Source: Microbacteriaceae bacterium
Lineage (GTDB): Bacteria; Actinomycetota; Actinomycetes; Actinomycetales; Microbacteriaceae
Reading direction: 5' to 3'
DNA length: 36,591 nt
Assembly: GCA_947444785.1 (NCBI GenBank)
Contig: CANFBG010000008.1
Location: 1 to 36,591, forward strand
Part shown: positions 24,750-32,370 of the stretch, in pieces
Position numbering within the stretch: the first letter of the stretch is position 1
Layout: every line of letters starts with the position of its first letter
Translations under genes and position numbers: made by a program
Notes under the pieces: generated by a model
What the model saw: only the letters and a program-made list of their open reading frames with translations
Told to the model about the DNA's origin: nothing
Database searches by the model: none

Positions 24750-25652
24750 TTACCGCGGCCGCGGCGTGGTGGGCACGGCGACGGCGTCGGGATCGAGAAC
24801 CGGATTCCAGAGGGAGTGCCTGCCTGCCGGACCCTCCTCTGGGAGCACCGCCAGGCAGGCAACGGCGATCGGGTGAAGAAGCTGGGCTATGTCGCGCAGT
24901 TGCGCGTCGGCCAGCCCGTGCCAGGGGTGAAGGGCGAGCCGATCTGTCAGCTGTTCGGCCCGGGTCAGGGTCTCCATTCCGTTGGGGGTGAGCGTGTTCT
25001 CGGCGCTGACCAGCCCGCGAAAGACGAGGTCGTCGAACTCGGCGTTCCATTCGTCCTCTGTCCAGCCTCGGGCCTTCTGCATGATCGCCGCGTCCAGATC
25101 CACGGCACACCGCAACACGATCGTGCTGAGGCCGGCGATCTCCTCGGTGACCAGCGCCAGGACGTGGCCATCGCCGCGGTGCTCGCGAAGTGTCGTCGCA
25201 GCCTGCCAGAGCTTCTCATAGGCATCCTCCGGTCGGTGGAGGGCGGCATTCGCGGCGGCGAGGGGGCGTCCGATCGTGTCTACGCGATCGGCGGCCTCGG
25301 CGAGCGCGGCCGCAGCGGCGGCGACGGTTCCAGCGTCGGGAAACACCCGGTGTAGGGTGCTCGCGGCCCCGATCGCCCGGGCGTTCAGAACGCTCTCCAC
25401 CGGCGCCGCAGCCCAGGCCGCGGGCAGGGACCGGGCTATGAGTGCGGGGGAGAACCCGCTGAAAACGGCGACGACGGGCGCAGCGTTGACCGGGCCAAGC
25501 GGTGCCGCGCGGCCGGCGAAGTAGCCGTCCCAGTAGCGGGGAAGTCCGACATCGGCGAAGGCCTGCCTGGCCTCCGGGGCGAAATAGCTCACGGCGTGGA
25601 TGGGCTCGAACAGCGTCCACAGCGCTCGGGTCAGGTGTTCTCTCTGCTGCAT
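24750..25652 (-). CDS. SCO6745-family protein of unknown function
   Basis: This 300-residue actinobacterial protein starts LTRALWTLFEPIHAVSYFAPEARQAFADVGLPRYWDGYFAGRAAPLG, the hallmark of the SCO6745 (EvbL-like) family. The remainder is Ala-rich and helical, ending in a segment with LTPNGMETLTRAEQLTDRLALHPWHGL. The N-terminal His and Tyr/Phe pattern is strongly conserved in the family, but no reaction is known to me. The ATG has GAGGAG five bases upstream. It lies 44 bp after the HutD/Ves gene on the same strand and could be read with it. Confidence 0.85.
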   Translation of the reverse strand: MQQREHLTRALWTLFEPIHAVSYFAPEARQAFADVGLPRYWDGYFAGRAAPLGPVNAAPVVAVFSGFSPALIARSLPAAWAAAPVESVLNARAIGAASTLHRVFPDAGTVAAAAAALAEAADRVDTIGRPLAAANAALHRPEDAYEKLWQAATTLREHRGDGHVLALVTEEIAGLSTIVLRCAVDLDAAIMQKARGWTEDEWNAEFDDLVFRGLVSAENTLTPNGMETLTRAEQLTDRLALHPWHGLADAQLRDIAQLLHPIAVACLAVLPEEGPAGRHSLWNPVLDPDAVAVPTTPRPR

Positions 25653-25696
25653 CAGGTCTCCTCAGTCCGCGATGAGATGAGCCTACGTGCCTCGGG

Positions 25697-26275
25697 TCAG
25701 TCGGCGTCGGTGACGGATGCCACCGCGATTCGGCCTGTTCCGCGGAGGGTGATCTGGGCTCCCGGCGACATCACGAGGGCATCGTTGGGCTGCATTCTCT
25801 TCTCATCCACCAGGAGCGTCCCCTCGAGAGCGACGATGAGCAGGCTTTCCCCTGCCGCACTCGCCCGGGTCCAGCTTCCGTCGATGCCGGTCAGGGTGAG
25901 AGATCCGATCGTCAACCCGCGCGTGGTCATCAGGTTGAGGTCGAGGCTGGGCCGGGCCACATTGATCGCCGCCACAGCTGCCTCGCCGGCGAAGCGCACG
26001 ACGTCGTACTGGCCACAGCTTCGCGATGCGGAATCAATGGTCAGTTCCAGTCCGCCCGGGGAGAGGGGCATGAGCTGCCGGTCTATCCCTGGGTAGCCGG
26101 AGAATTCGCTCGAGTTGACGATCGTCGCGATCGAGACCCGCCACCGAAAGGCCTCCGGGGCGTCGGCGATTGTTGGGGAGCTGAATACGTCTTGGCTCAT
26201 ACCCCTGCCGTTTCGCCAGGGGGTATCGACCCGGTCTGCGGCCGGAAGGTAGGTGATTCCGTTGAACAAGGTCAT
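25697..26275 (-). CDS. HutD/Ves family cupin
   Basis: The protein has 192 residues. The track merges it with an antisense shadow; the start is the ATG at 26275, overlapping the permease stop as ATGA. The family pattern is clear: DTPWRNGRGMSQDVF, FRWRVSIATIVNSSEFSGYPGIDRQLMPLSPGGLELTI and ESLLIVALEGTLLVDEKRMQPNDALVM. HutD proteins often accompany histidine use genes, and Ves-like proteins are cupins of unclear function. Here it is coupled to an amino-acid permease, which would fit import and use of histidine or a similar compound, but no hut enzymes are present. Confidence 0.87.
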   Translation of the reverse strand: MTLFNGITYLPAADRVDTPWRNGRGMSQDVFSSPTIADAPEAFRWRVSIATIVNSSEFSGYPGIDRQLMPLSPGGLELTIDSASRSCGQYDVVRFAGEAAVAAINVARPSLDLNLMTTRGLTIGSLTLTGIDGSWTRASAAGESLLIVALEGTLLVDEKRMQPNDALVMSPGAQITLRGTGRIAVASVTDAD

Positions 26276-27696
26276 TCCCCTCGACTGGCAAGCCTCGCCA
26301 GCAGTCGCTCCTCTGCGTCGTGGCCCGGCGCGATCCCGGCGGGGACGCGCAGGAAAAAGATTAGTCCGCCGGCCCACCAGAGGCCGAAGAGGATCCACGG
26401 TTCGATGGCCAGCGACGCGGGCATCCCGGGCAGATACAGGCTGAGCAGGCCGAGACAGAGCGCGACGGAGACGACCCCGATGATCAGACCGCCCCGGCCC
26501 CTGCCGCCAATCCGAAGCGGTCGGTCCATGCGCGGCTCGCGCCGGCGCAGGATGAGGAAGACCAGTGAGACGAGGGCGTAGGCGATGACGATGTTCGGCG
26601 AGCCGGAGTCGACCAGCCAGCCGAGCATGTTCGCACCGAAGAACGGGGCGATCACCGAGAGTCCGCCGATGAAGATCAGGGCATTCACGGGCGTGCGGTA
26701 CTTCGGGTGCAGCGCGCCGAACCACGCCGGCAGCATCCCCGAGCGAGCCATCGAGTACATCAGGCGCGAGGCGCCGAGCAGCAGGGCGTTCCACGAGGTG
26801 AGGATGCCGGCGATGCCGCCCGCGATGAGGACCTTGGCCATGGTGTCGCTGCCGAAGAGCGCGCCCATCGCATCCGCTGTGGCAATATCGGCGCCGACCA
26901 ACTCGGCCGCGGGCAGCGCTGACGAGGTGACCAGGATGATTCCCGCGTACCAGATCGTCGCGAGCACGACCGCGATGACCACCAGTTTGCCGATCTGGCG
27001 GGGAGCGACGTTGACCTCCTCGGCCGACTGCGGGATGACATCGAAGCCGACGAAGAGGAATGGAACGACCACGAGCACGGCGAAGAACCCCGCGGTGCCG
27101 CCCGTGAAGAACGGCGCCATGTTCGAAGCGTCGCCGCCGGTGAGTGACCCGGCCAGCATGGTGAGGCCGATGATCACCAGGAACAGCACCACGAAGGTCT
27201 GGATGACCCCGGCCATTTTCACCCCGCGGATGTTGACAGCCGTGATCACGACGGCGGCCACGGCCCCCACGAGTGCCCAGGTGAGATGCACCTCATCGCC
27301 GGCGATGTTCCACAGGGGAATCTGGCTGAGATTCGGGGCCAGATACTCGACGGTGCGGGGCAGTGCGACCGCCTCGAAGGCAACGATCGTGACATAGCCG
27401 CCGGTGATCGCCCACGAGCCGATGAACGACCAACGCGGTCCCATGCCCCGCAGTAGGAAGTTGTGCTCGCCGCCGGCCTTGGGCATCGCGGCGGTGAGCT
27501 CGGCATAGGTCAGCCCGACGACCGCCATGATCGCGCCTCCGACCACCATCGCGAGCACCGCGCCGAACGTGCCGGCCGAGCTGATCCAGTCCCCGGTGAG
27601 CACGACCCAGCCGAAGCCGATCATGGCACCGAAGCCGAGGGCCAGCGCGTCGCGGTTGCCGAGGACTTTCAAGAACGTGGGTTTGGAGGTATCCAT
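26272..27696 (-). CDS. APC-family amino-acid permease
   Basis: This is a 474-residue importer with about 12 helices. The opening NRDALALGFGAMIGFGWVVLTGDW is the substrate-binding TM1 of APC transporters. YAELTAAMPKAGGEHNFLLRGMGPRWSFIGSWA (TM2-3), FVGFDVIPQSAEEVNVAPRQIG (TM6) and SWNALLLGASRLMYSMARSGMLP (TM8) follow in order. The substrate is probably an amino acid or amine. The ATG lies 6 nt after a TAGGCT box. It leads a likely operon with HutD/Ves and perhaps the SCO6745-like gene. Confidence 0.92.
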   Translation of the reverse strand: MDTSKPTFLKVLGNRDALALGFGAMIGFGWVVLTGDWISSAGTFGAVLAMVVGGAIMAVVGLTYAELTAAMPKAGGEHNFLLRGMGPRWSFIGSWAITGGYVTIVAFEAVALPRTVEYLAPNLSQIPLWNIAGDEVHLTWALVGAVAAVVITAVNIRGVKMAGVIQTFVVLFLVIIGLTMLAGSLTGGDASNMAPFFTGGTAGFFAVLVVVPFLFVGFDVIPQSAEEVNVAPRQIGKLVVIAVVLATIWYAGIILVTSSALPAAELVGADIATADAMGALFGSDTMAKVLIAGGIAGILTSWNALLLGASRLMYSMARSGMLPAWFGALHPKYRTPVNALIFIGGLSVIAPFFGANMLGWLVDSGSPNIVIAYALVSLVFLILRRREPRMDRPLRIGGRGRGGLIIGVVSVALCLGLLSLYLPGMPASLAIEPWILFGLWWAGGLIFFLRVPAGIAPGHDAEERLLARLASRGE

Positions 27697-27702
27697 TTTT
27701 CG

Positions 27703-27708
27703 AGCCTA
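27703..27708 (-). promoter_or_regulatory. -10 box TAGGCT for leaderless permease transcript
   Basis: Minus-strand TAGGCT, 6 nt (CGAAAA), then the ATG at 27696. Confidence 0.55.
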
Positions 27709-27816
27709 GGCACCACTGGCCATATGAGCCCTATTCGAGGCACACTGTTTACAGGATTGTCGTGGGGAGCCTCTTGAAATCCGGCTCCTTGTTCGAGCCC
27801 AACCGAGAGGAACCCC

Positions 27817-28332
27817 ATGGAGACCTTCGCGTCAATCACGATCGGAGCCGCGTTCGCTGCGCTCTACCTAGGTGTGATTGTCTTCGCGATCGTTCAGATC
27901 TATCGGCGGCCCGAGCTCAGTGAGCTCGAGAAGGCCGTCTGGATCGTGGCGGTGTTTCTCGCGCCGGTGATCAGCGCCATCGTGTGGTTCCTCGCCGGCT
28001 CGCATCCGTTCGGATTTCGTCTGACTCGCGACCGCCGGAAGGAGCGACCGAGGCTGCTCGATTGTCTCTGGGCAGGCTCCTTGCCCGCTTGGCCACCTCG
28101 GGCGCATGACAGTGTTGGCGGATGGACTGGCCGCACGCTGAACTCATCGTCACAGAGCGACTCTCGTTGGAACCGCTGCGGATGGAACACGCGGACTCAA
28201 TGGTCGCTGTGCTCGCCGGTGCGTCGCTTTATGAATTCACGGGAGGGGTCGCGCCGACACTGGATCGGCTCCGCAGCCGCTTCGCCGCTCAGTCGGTCGG
28301 GCACTCGGCTGATGGCTCGCAAGGGTGGCTGA
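27817..28332 (+). CDS. Small PLDc_N membrane protein whose frame runs on into the next gene
   Basis: Residues 1-75 are a PLDc_N-type membrane protein: two helices around RRPELSELEKAVWIVAVFLAPVISAIVWFLAG, then HPFGFRLTRDRR. This is normal for small actinobacterial two-helix proteins. The frame then continues without a stop for about 95 residues of unlikely composition and overlaps the GNAT remnant in another frame. A -1 (or +2) shift near 28045 would give TEAARLSLGRLLARLATSGA and a stop at 28109, just before the next start. So a frameshift or lost stop is likely. The start has GAGAGGAA five bases upstream. Confidence 0.55.
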   Translation: METFASITIGAAFAALYLGVIVFAIVQIYRRPELSELEKAVWIVAVFLAPVISAIVWFLAGSHPFGFRLTRDRRKERPRLLDCLWAGSLPAWPPRAHDSVGGWTGRTLNSSSQSDSRWNRCGWNTRTQWSLCSPVRRFMNSREGSRRHWIGSAAASPLSRSGTRLMARKGG

Positions 28333-28538
28333 ACTGGGTCGTGCGCCTTGCTGCCACCGACGATCCACTGGGTTTCGTGCAGGCGACTGTTACGCTCGAC
28401 TGGCTGCGATCGAAGGGAGTCAGCCATTTCGTCGCCCACATCCATCCGGATCACCAGGCCTCGATGGGCGTCGCGCGGAAACTGGGCCTGAGCCCGAGTC
28501 TTGCCGAGAAAGACGGCGAGGTTCGCTGGGAGTCCTGA
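28122..28538 (+). pseudogene. GNAT acetyltransferase remnant lacking the acetyl-CoA loop
   Basis: The frame is open for 138 residues and resembles a GNAT protein at both ends: ELIVTERLSLEPLRMEHADSMVAVLAGASLYEFTGG at the N-terminus and LDWLRSKGVSHFVAHIHPDHQASMGVARKLGL near the C-terminus. The two parts join directly at DDPLGFVQATVT/LDWLRSKG (about 28390-28400). Full relatives carry about 30-40 residues there, including the strand and R/Q-x-x-G-x-G/A loop that hold acetyl-CoA. An in-frame deletion has removed it, so the product should be inactive as an acetyltransferase. The upstream PLDc_N gene also looks broken. Confidence 0.75.
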
Positions 28539-28544
28539 ATTGCG

Positions 28545-29198
28545 TCAGACGAGGCCGAGGAGGGCGCGGAAGGCGCTCACACCCTCGACCTCAAGTGGCG
28601 GCTGGGGGCGGTTCAGGGTGGCGGCGGTGAGCACCAGGCTCTGACTCAGGGCGACTTCGCCGTCCCGTCGATTCAGGCGAGTGATGCCGTTTTCGCGATA
28701 GCCGACCTTTCTCGAGACGGCGAGGGAGGCGGGATTGTCCAGGAAGGCCGCTGAGGTGACCTCTTCGGCGGCCAGGTGATCGAACATGAAGGCGCAAAGC
28801 GTTTGGCGCATCATCGTGCCGATGCCTCGGCCGTGGTGCTGCATGCCCAGCCACGAGCCGGTCTCGCCCGTTCTCGTTATCAGGTAGTCCTTCGTCGAAA
28901 TGCTCTGGCAGCCCACGACCTCGCCGTCGTAGCGCACCGTTGTCTCGAGAGTCCAGGACGCGGGTGAGAAGGCAGCTCGTTGTGCCCAGTGGTACTGAAG
29001 GAGCCGCTGGCGAACCTCGCTGGGGGAGCCCGAGGTCCATGGGAAGAAGAACGGCATCTCGGCAGGGGAATGGATGCCGTTCCGGACGAGGGCATCGAGC
29101 TCGGGAAAGTCGGAGTCCCTGACGGGAGAAAGCGACACCGGGCCGCAGGTGATCGTCAGGGCGAAGGGTGGCCACAGTTCGTTGATATTTCGGGGCAT
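28545..29198 (-). CDS. GNAT-family (RimJ-like) acetyltransferase
   Basis: The protein has 217 residues. The N-terminal part (SLSPVRDSDFPELDALVRNGI) and substrate side (SSWTLETTVRYDGEVVGCQSIS-like region with TLETTVRYDGEVVG) lead to the acetyl-CoA loop GMQHHGRGIGTMMRQTL, followed by EVTSAAFLDNPASLAVSRKVGYRENGITRLNRRDGE. This is the RimJ/RimL-like branch that acts on protein N-termini or small amines. The C-terminal 35 residues after LVLT are extra. The ATG lies 6 nt after TAGGGT. Confidence 0.88.
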   Translation of the reverse strand: MPRNINELWPPFALTITCGPVSLSPVRDSDFPELDALVRNGIHSPAEMPFFFPWTSGSPSEVRQRLLQYHWAQRAAFSPASWTLETTVRYDGEVVGCQSISTKDYLITRTGETGSWLGMQHHGRGIGTMMRQTLCAFMFDHLAAEEVTSAAFLDNPASLAVSRKVGYRENGITRLNRRDGEVALSQSLVLTAATLNRPQPPLEVEGVSAFRALLGLV

Positions 29199-29204
29199 TT
29201 CAAC

Positions 29205-29210
29205 ACCCTA
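29205..29210 (-). promoter_or_regulatory. -10 box TAGGGT for leaderless GNAT transcript
   Basis: Minus-strand TAGGGT, 6 nt (GTTGAA), then the ATG at 29198. Confidence 0.5.
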
Positions 29211-29267
29211 CGCGCGGTTCCGGCGGCCTGATTTTGCGGGCAAAGCCCGGTGGTGGAAGATTCACTC

Positions 29268-29921
29268 ATGAGCCACAGCGATCACCACTCCGACCACGAC
29301 GCAGTCCACGAAACCGACACCGTCGGCGACAAGTGGGACAGGCGATACTCCGAGATGGCGGAGCTGTGGAGCGGGGAGCCGAATGCGACCCTCGTGAAGG
29401 AGACGCGTGGGCTTCGCCCCGGGCGCGCGCTCGACGTCGGCTGTGGCGAGGGGGCGGATGCCATCTGGCTGGCCGACGAGGGCTGGAAGGTCACCGCATT
29501 GGACGTCTCGAAGGTGGCGCTCGACCGTGCCGCGGCCCAGGCCGTTCTCGTCGGCGTTCAGGTGCGCTGGCTGCACTCGGGACTGGTCGAGGCAGGCTTG
29601 GCGCCGCGCACCTTTGAACTGGTCACCGCCCAGTACCCCGCACTGCCGCGTACCGAGGACAACGCCGCCGAGCGTGCGCTGATGGATGCCGTGGCGCTCG
29701 GTGGAACGCTGCTCATCGTGCATCACCCGGTACCCGCCGATGCTGAAGCCAACTCCCACGGCTTCAATCTCAGAGACTACGTAGGCCCGTCGCATGTCGC
29801 CGCGCTGTTGGGTGACAACTGGGAGATCGAGGTCGACGAGACCCGTCCCCGGCACGTCGCCACCGGTGCCGGATCGCACCACACCGAGGATGTCATCCTG
29901 CGGGCGCGCCGCCTGGGCTGA
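29268..29921 (+). CDS. Class I SAM-dependent methyltransferase with His-rich N-terminus
   Basis: This is a methyltransferase of about 217 residues. The start is the ATG at 29268 with GGAAGA about eight bases upstream; the track start at 29250 is a GTG before it. The first 17 residues (MSHSDHHSDHDAVHETD) are His/Asp-rich and could bind metal. Then come KWDRRYSEMAELWSGEPN and the SAM motif GRALDVGCGEGADAIWLADEGWKVTALDVS, as in TehB or thiopurine-type methyltransferases. A role in metalloid or thiol detoxification is possible but not shown. Confidence 0.9.
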   Translation: MSHSDHHSDHDAVHETDTVGDKWDRRYSEMAELWSGEPNATLVKETRGLRPGRALDVGCGEGADAIWLADEGWKVTALDVSKVALDRAAAQAVLVGVQVRWLHSGLVEAGLAPRTFELVTAQYPALPRTEDNAAERALMDAVALGGTLLIVHHPVPADAEANSHGFNLRDYVGPSHVAALLGDNWEIEVDETRPRHVATGAGSHHTEDVILRARRLG

Positions 29922-29927
29922 GGTGTT

Positions 29928-29933
29928 TAGGCT
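29928..29933 (+). promoter_or_regulatory. -10 box TAGGCT for leaderless phosphomutase-like transcript
   Basis: TAGGCT, 7 nt (GTAGGGC), then the ATG at 29941. Confidence 0.5.
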
Positions 29934-29940
29934 GTAGGGC

Positions 29941-30648
29941 ATGGCTACAGTAATCCTCGTTCGACACGGTCGCACCACCGCCAATGCAACGGGCATGCTC
30001 GCCGGGAGAACGCCCGGTGTGCTCCTCGACGAGGTCGGCCGGGCGCAGGCGACAGCAACGGGGGAGAGGCTGGCCGTCGTGCCGCTCGTCGCCGTGGTCT
30101 CGAGCCCGCTGGAGCGCTGCGTGGAGACCTCGCGGTTCATTCTCGACCGCCAGCCTGCCTCGCTCGTGATGCCGATCGAAGACGACCTCAACGAGTGCGA
30201 CTACGGCGACTGGCAGGGCCGCGCGCTCGGCGAGCTCGCCAAGGAGTCGCTGTGGCCCAAGGTGCAGGCGCATCCTGCGGGCGTCACATTCCCCGGCGGG
30301 GAGTCGATGGCCTACATGCAGGCGCGCTCCGTCGCGGCGATTCGGCGTCTCGATGCCGCCTTCGAGGCCGAGCACGGCCCGGGCGCAGTGTGGGTCGCGG
30401 TGAGTCACGGCGACATCATCAAATCGATCCTTGCCGACGCCTACGGCATGCACCTCGACCTCTTCCAGCGCATCAACGTGGGCCCGGCCTCGGTGTCGAT
30501 CATCCGCTACGGGGCGAATCGCCCCGACGTCATCTCGACCAACACCGATTCGGGCGACCTGTCGTGGCTTCGAGCGGCGGCGCCCGTCGGCGACGCGCCG
30601 GTCGGTGGCGGGGCGGGCCATCAGGCTGTACCCGAGTCGCGCTCCTAA
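29941..30648 (+). CDS. Histidine phosphatase / phosphoglycerate mutase-like protein (MSMEG_4193 type)
   Basis: This 235-residue enzyme belongs to the histidine phosphatase superfamily. The phosphorylated His is in the RHG motif (Arg8-His9-Gly10). Arg59 (SPLERC), the acid Glu85 (LNECDYGDWQG) and His156 (VAVSHGDI) complete the site. It is followed by DUF3090 and SCO1664-family genes, the partners of the MSMEG_4193-type putative phosphomutases in actinobacteria. The substrate is unknown. The C-terminal 25 residues are Gly/Ala-rich. The TAA stop is also the first half of the -10 box of the next gene. Confidence 0.93.
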   Translation: MATVILVRHGRTTANATGMLAGRTPGVLLDEVGRAQATATGERLAVVPLVAVVSSPLERCVETSRFILDRQPASLVMPIEDDLNECDYGDWQGRALGELAKESLWPKVQAHPAGVTFPGGESMAYMQARSVAAIRRLDAAFEAEHGPGAVWVAVSHGDIIKSILADAYGMHLDLFQRINVGPASVSIIRYGANRPDVISTNTDSGDLSWLRAAAPVGDAPVGGGAGHQAVPESRS

Positions 30649-30651
30649 GAT
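30646..30651 (+). promoter_or_regulatory. -10 box TAAGAT for leaderless DUF3090 transcript
   Basis: TAAGAT is built on the TAA stop of the phosphomutase-like gene and is followed by 6 nt (ATCTCC) and the ATG at 30658. The operon may therefore have an internal leaderless promoter. Confidence 0.5.
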
Positions 30652-30657
30652 ATCTCC

Positions 30658-31206
30658 ATGCCAACAATCGTCCATGAGTTCGCCTGGCCCGATCGCGTCG
30701 TCATCGGCACCGTCGGTCAGCCTGGGTCGCGCACCTTCTACCTGCAGGTTCGCAGCGGCCGGCAGATCGTCAGCGTCACGCTCGAGAAGCAGCAGTCCAT
30801 GCTCTTGGCCGAGAAGATCGATGAGATCCTCGACCAGCTGATGGCCACCGAGGGCAACCCGCTCAGCATTCCGACGATCACCCCCATTGAGCTCGTCGAC
30901 AACGACCCGCTCGAGCAGCCCGTGCAGGAGGAGTTCCGTGCCGGGGCCATGGGACTGGGTTGGGATCCCTCGACGGCGCAGATCGTGATCGAGGCTTTCC
31001 CGACGGTGGAGTCCGATGAGGACGAATCTTTCGAGGAGACGACGTCGCCCGAGGAAATGCTCGTCGTTCGGATCCCTGTCGGTACCGCCCGCGCATTCTC
31101 CATGCGCACTCGCGAGGTCGTCGGTGCCGGTCGCCCGCTCTGCCCGCTCTGCGCCAACCCCGTGGACCCGGAAGGTCACACCTGCACCTTCCCCGACGGC
31201 TTCTAA
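30658..31206 (+). CDS. DUF3090 protein with C-terminal zinc-knuckle-like motif
   Basis: This 182-residue actinobacterial protein of unknown function has a beta-rich N-terminal part (VVIGTVGQPGSRTFYLQVRSGRQIVSVTLEKQQ). A conserved stretch follows around EEFRAGAMGLGWDPSTAQIVIEAFP, then an acidic linker (ESDEDESFEETTSPEE). The end reads CPLCANPVDPEGHTC: Cys162, Cys165, His174 and Cys176 form a C-x2-C-x8-H-x-C set able to bind zinc. It lies 9 bp after the phosphomutase-like gene and 2 bp before the SCO1664-like gene. Confidence 0.92.
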   Translation: MPTIVHEFAWPDRVVIGTVGQPGSRTFYLQVRSGRQIVSVTLEKQQSMLLAEKIDEILDQLMATEGNPLSIPTITPIELVDNDPLEQPVQEEFRAGAMGLGWDPSTAQIVIEAFPTVESDEDESFEETTSPEEMLVVRIPVGTARAFSMRTREVVGAGRPLCPLCANPVDPEGHTCTFPDGF

Positions 31207-31208
31207 CC

Positions 31209-31976
31209 ATGGCTGAGGCCAGGCTCCTCGACGGCAGCCTCGAGCTCACCGGTCGAATCGAGACGGCCTCGAACGCGAGCTTCCTCGGCAGCATCGACGG
31301 CGTGCTGGTGATCTATAAGCCGATTGCCGGGGAGCAGCCGCTGTGGGACTTTCCCGACGGTGACCTCGCGGGTCGCGAGGCTGCGGCCTACCTCGTGTCA
31401 GAGGCGTTCGGCTGGAATGTGGTGCCCCAAACGTGGCTCCGCGACGGCCCGCTGGGCATGGGCATGGTGCAACTTTGGCAGGAGACCGACCCGGAACAGG
31501 ATGCCGTCGACCTGGTCGCCAAGAAGGCCGTGCCCGAGAGCGGATGGCGGCGGGTTTTCGACGGCAAAGACGAGCGGGGCCGCTCGGTTGCCCTCATCCA
31601 CGAGGACTCAGCGGCTCTTCGACGGATGGCGGTGTTCGACGTCGTCGTCAACAATGCCGACCGCAAGGGCGATCACGTTCTGGCGATGGCCGACGGTCAC
31701 CGTTACGGCGTCGATCACGGGCTCACCTTCCACGCCGAGCACAAGTTGCGAACGGTGCTGTGGGGCTGGCTGGGTGAAGACCTCAACGACGCCGAGCGAG
31801 AGGGCATCGCCCGGGTGCGCGCAGCCCTTGGCGCTGAGCTCGGCCAGTCGCTCGAAAGCCTGATCACGGCGGAGGAGATCCAGGAATTGGCTGCCCGATG
31901 CGATCGTCTTCTTGCTGAGGGCACATTCCCGGCCCCGCAGGGTCGGATGCCCGCGGTGCCCTGGCCTCTGTTCTAG
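31209..31976 (+). CDS. SCO1664-family protein, kinase-like
   Basis: This is a 255-residue actinobacterial protein. Motifs resemble HipA/PI3-4-kinase-type enzymes: an ATP-site lysine in VLVIYKPIAGEQPLWDFP (Lys37), EAAAYLVSEAFGWNVVPQTWLRDGPLG, a catalytic-loop-like FDVVVNNADRKGDH (143-156) and a metal-site-like GVDHG (167-171). I infer a small-molecule or protein kinase, which would balance the phosphatase-type enzyme two genes upstream. In many actinobacteria this trio is found near the mycothiol gene mshC; here no mshC follows. Its start is 2 bp after the DUF3090 stop, so the genes are translationally coupled. Confidence 0.88.
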   Translation: MAEARLLDGSLELTGRIETASNASFLGSIDGVLVIYKPIAGEQPLWDFPDGDLAGREAAAYLVSEAFGWNVVPQTWLRDGPLGMGMVQLWQETDPEQDAVDLVAKKAVPESGWRRVFDGKDERGRSVALIHEDSAALRRMAVFDVVVNNADRKGDHVLAMADGHRYGVDHGLTFHAEHKLRTVLWGWLGEDLNDAEREGIARVRAALGAELGQSLESLITAEEIQELAARCDRLLAEGTFPAPQGRMPAVPWPLF

Positions 31977-31998
31977 GAACACGGCAACGCCCGCTCGG

Positions 31999-32370
31999 CT
32001 ACTTCTTTTTCTTTGCCTCGTTGAAGGCGATGGCGGAACGAATGAGATCCTGCAACGCCGCCTCGCCGGTCGCATCCGCTTCGAAGAAATCAATGGCCCG
32101 GCGCTGGTTGCCCTCGAGCTCTGCGTTGAAGAGGCCGTCGGGGTCGGGAAGCGAGGCGCCGTACATGAAGGTCAGCTTGACCTTGTTCTTGAAGATGTTG
32201 CCGACGCAGATGATCCCGCTCATCTCCCAGACGGGGGAGCCCATCCACTTCCACTCCTCGTAGACTCCGGGATCAACCGCGCGTATGGCCGCCCGAAGGC
32301 TCGCCAGCTTCGCACCACGCCAGTCGGGGTGCTTCGCGATCAGGGCGTCGATCTCCTCGGTGGGGGTCAT
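31999..32370 (-). CDS. DUF1801 (YdhG-like) protein
   Basis: This 123-residue cytosolic protein of the DUF1801 family shows IDALIAKHPDWRGAKLASLRAAIRAVDPGVYEEWKWMGSPVWEMSGIICVG and KVKLTFMYGASLPDPDGLF. Function is not established; the fold is frataxin-like. The C-terminus ends in a run of lysines. The ATG overlaps the stop of the VOC gene (ATGA), so both are made from one message. Confidence 0.9.
   Translation of the reverse strand: MTPTEEIDALIAKHPDWRGAKLASLRAAIRAVDPGVYEEWKWMGSPVWEMSGIICVGNIFKNKVKLTFMYGASLPDPDGLFNAELEGNQRRAIDFFEADATGEAALQDLIRSAIAFNEAKKKK

Noticed and set aside
29893-31179. 428-residue minus-strand ORF over the phosphomutase/DUF3090 genes
   Set aside because: It covers two well-supported genes on the opposite strand and has no domain pattern.
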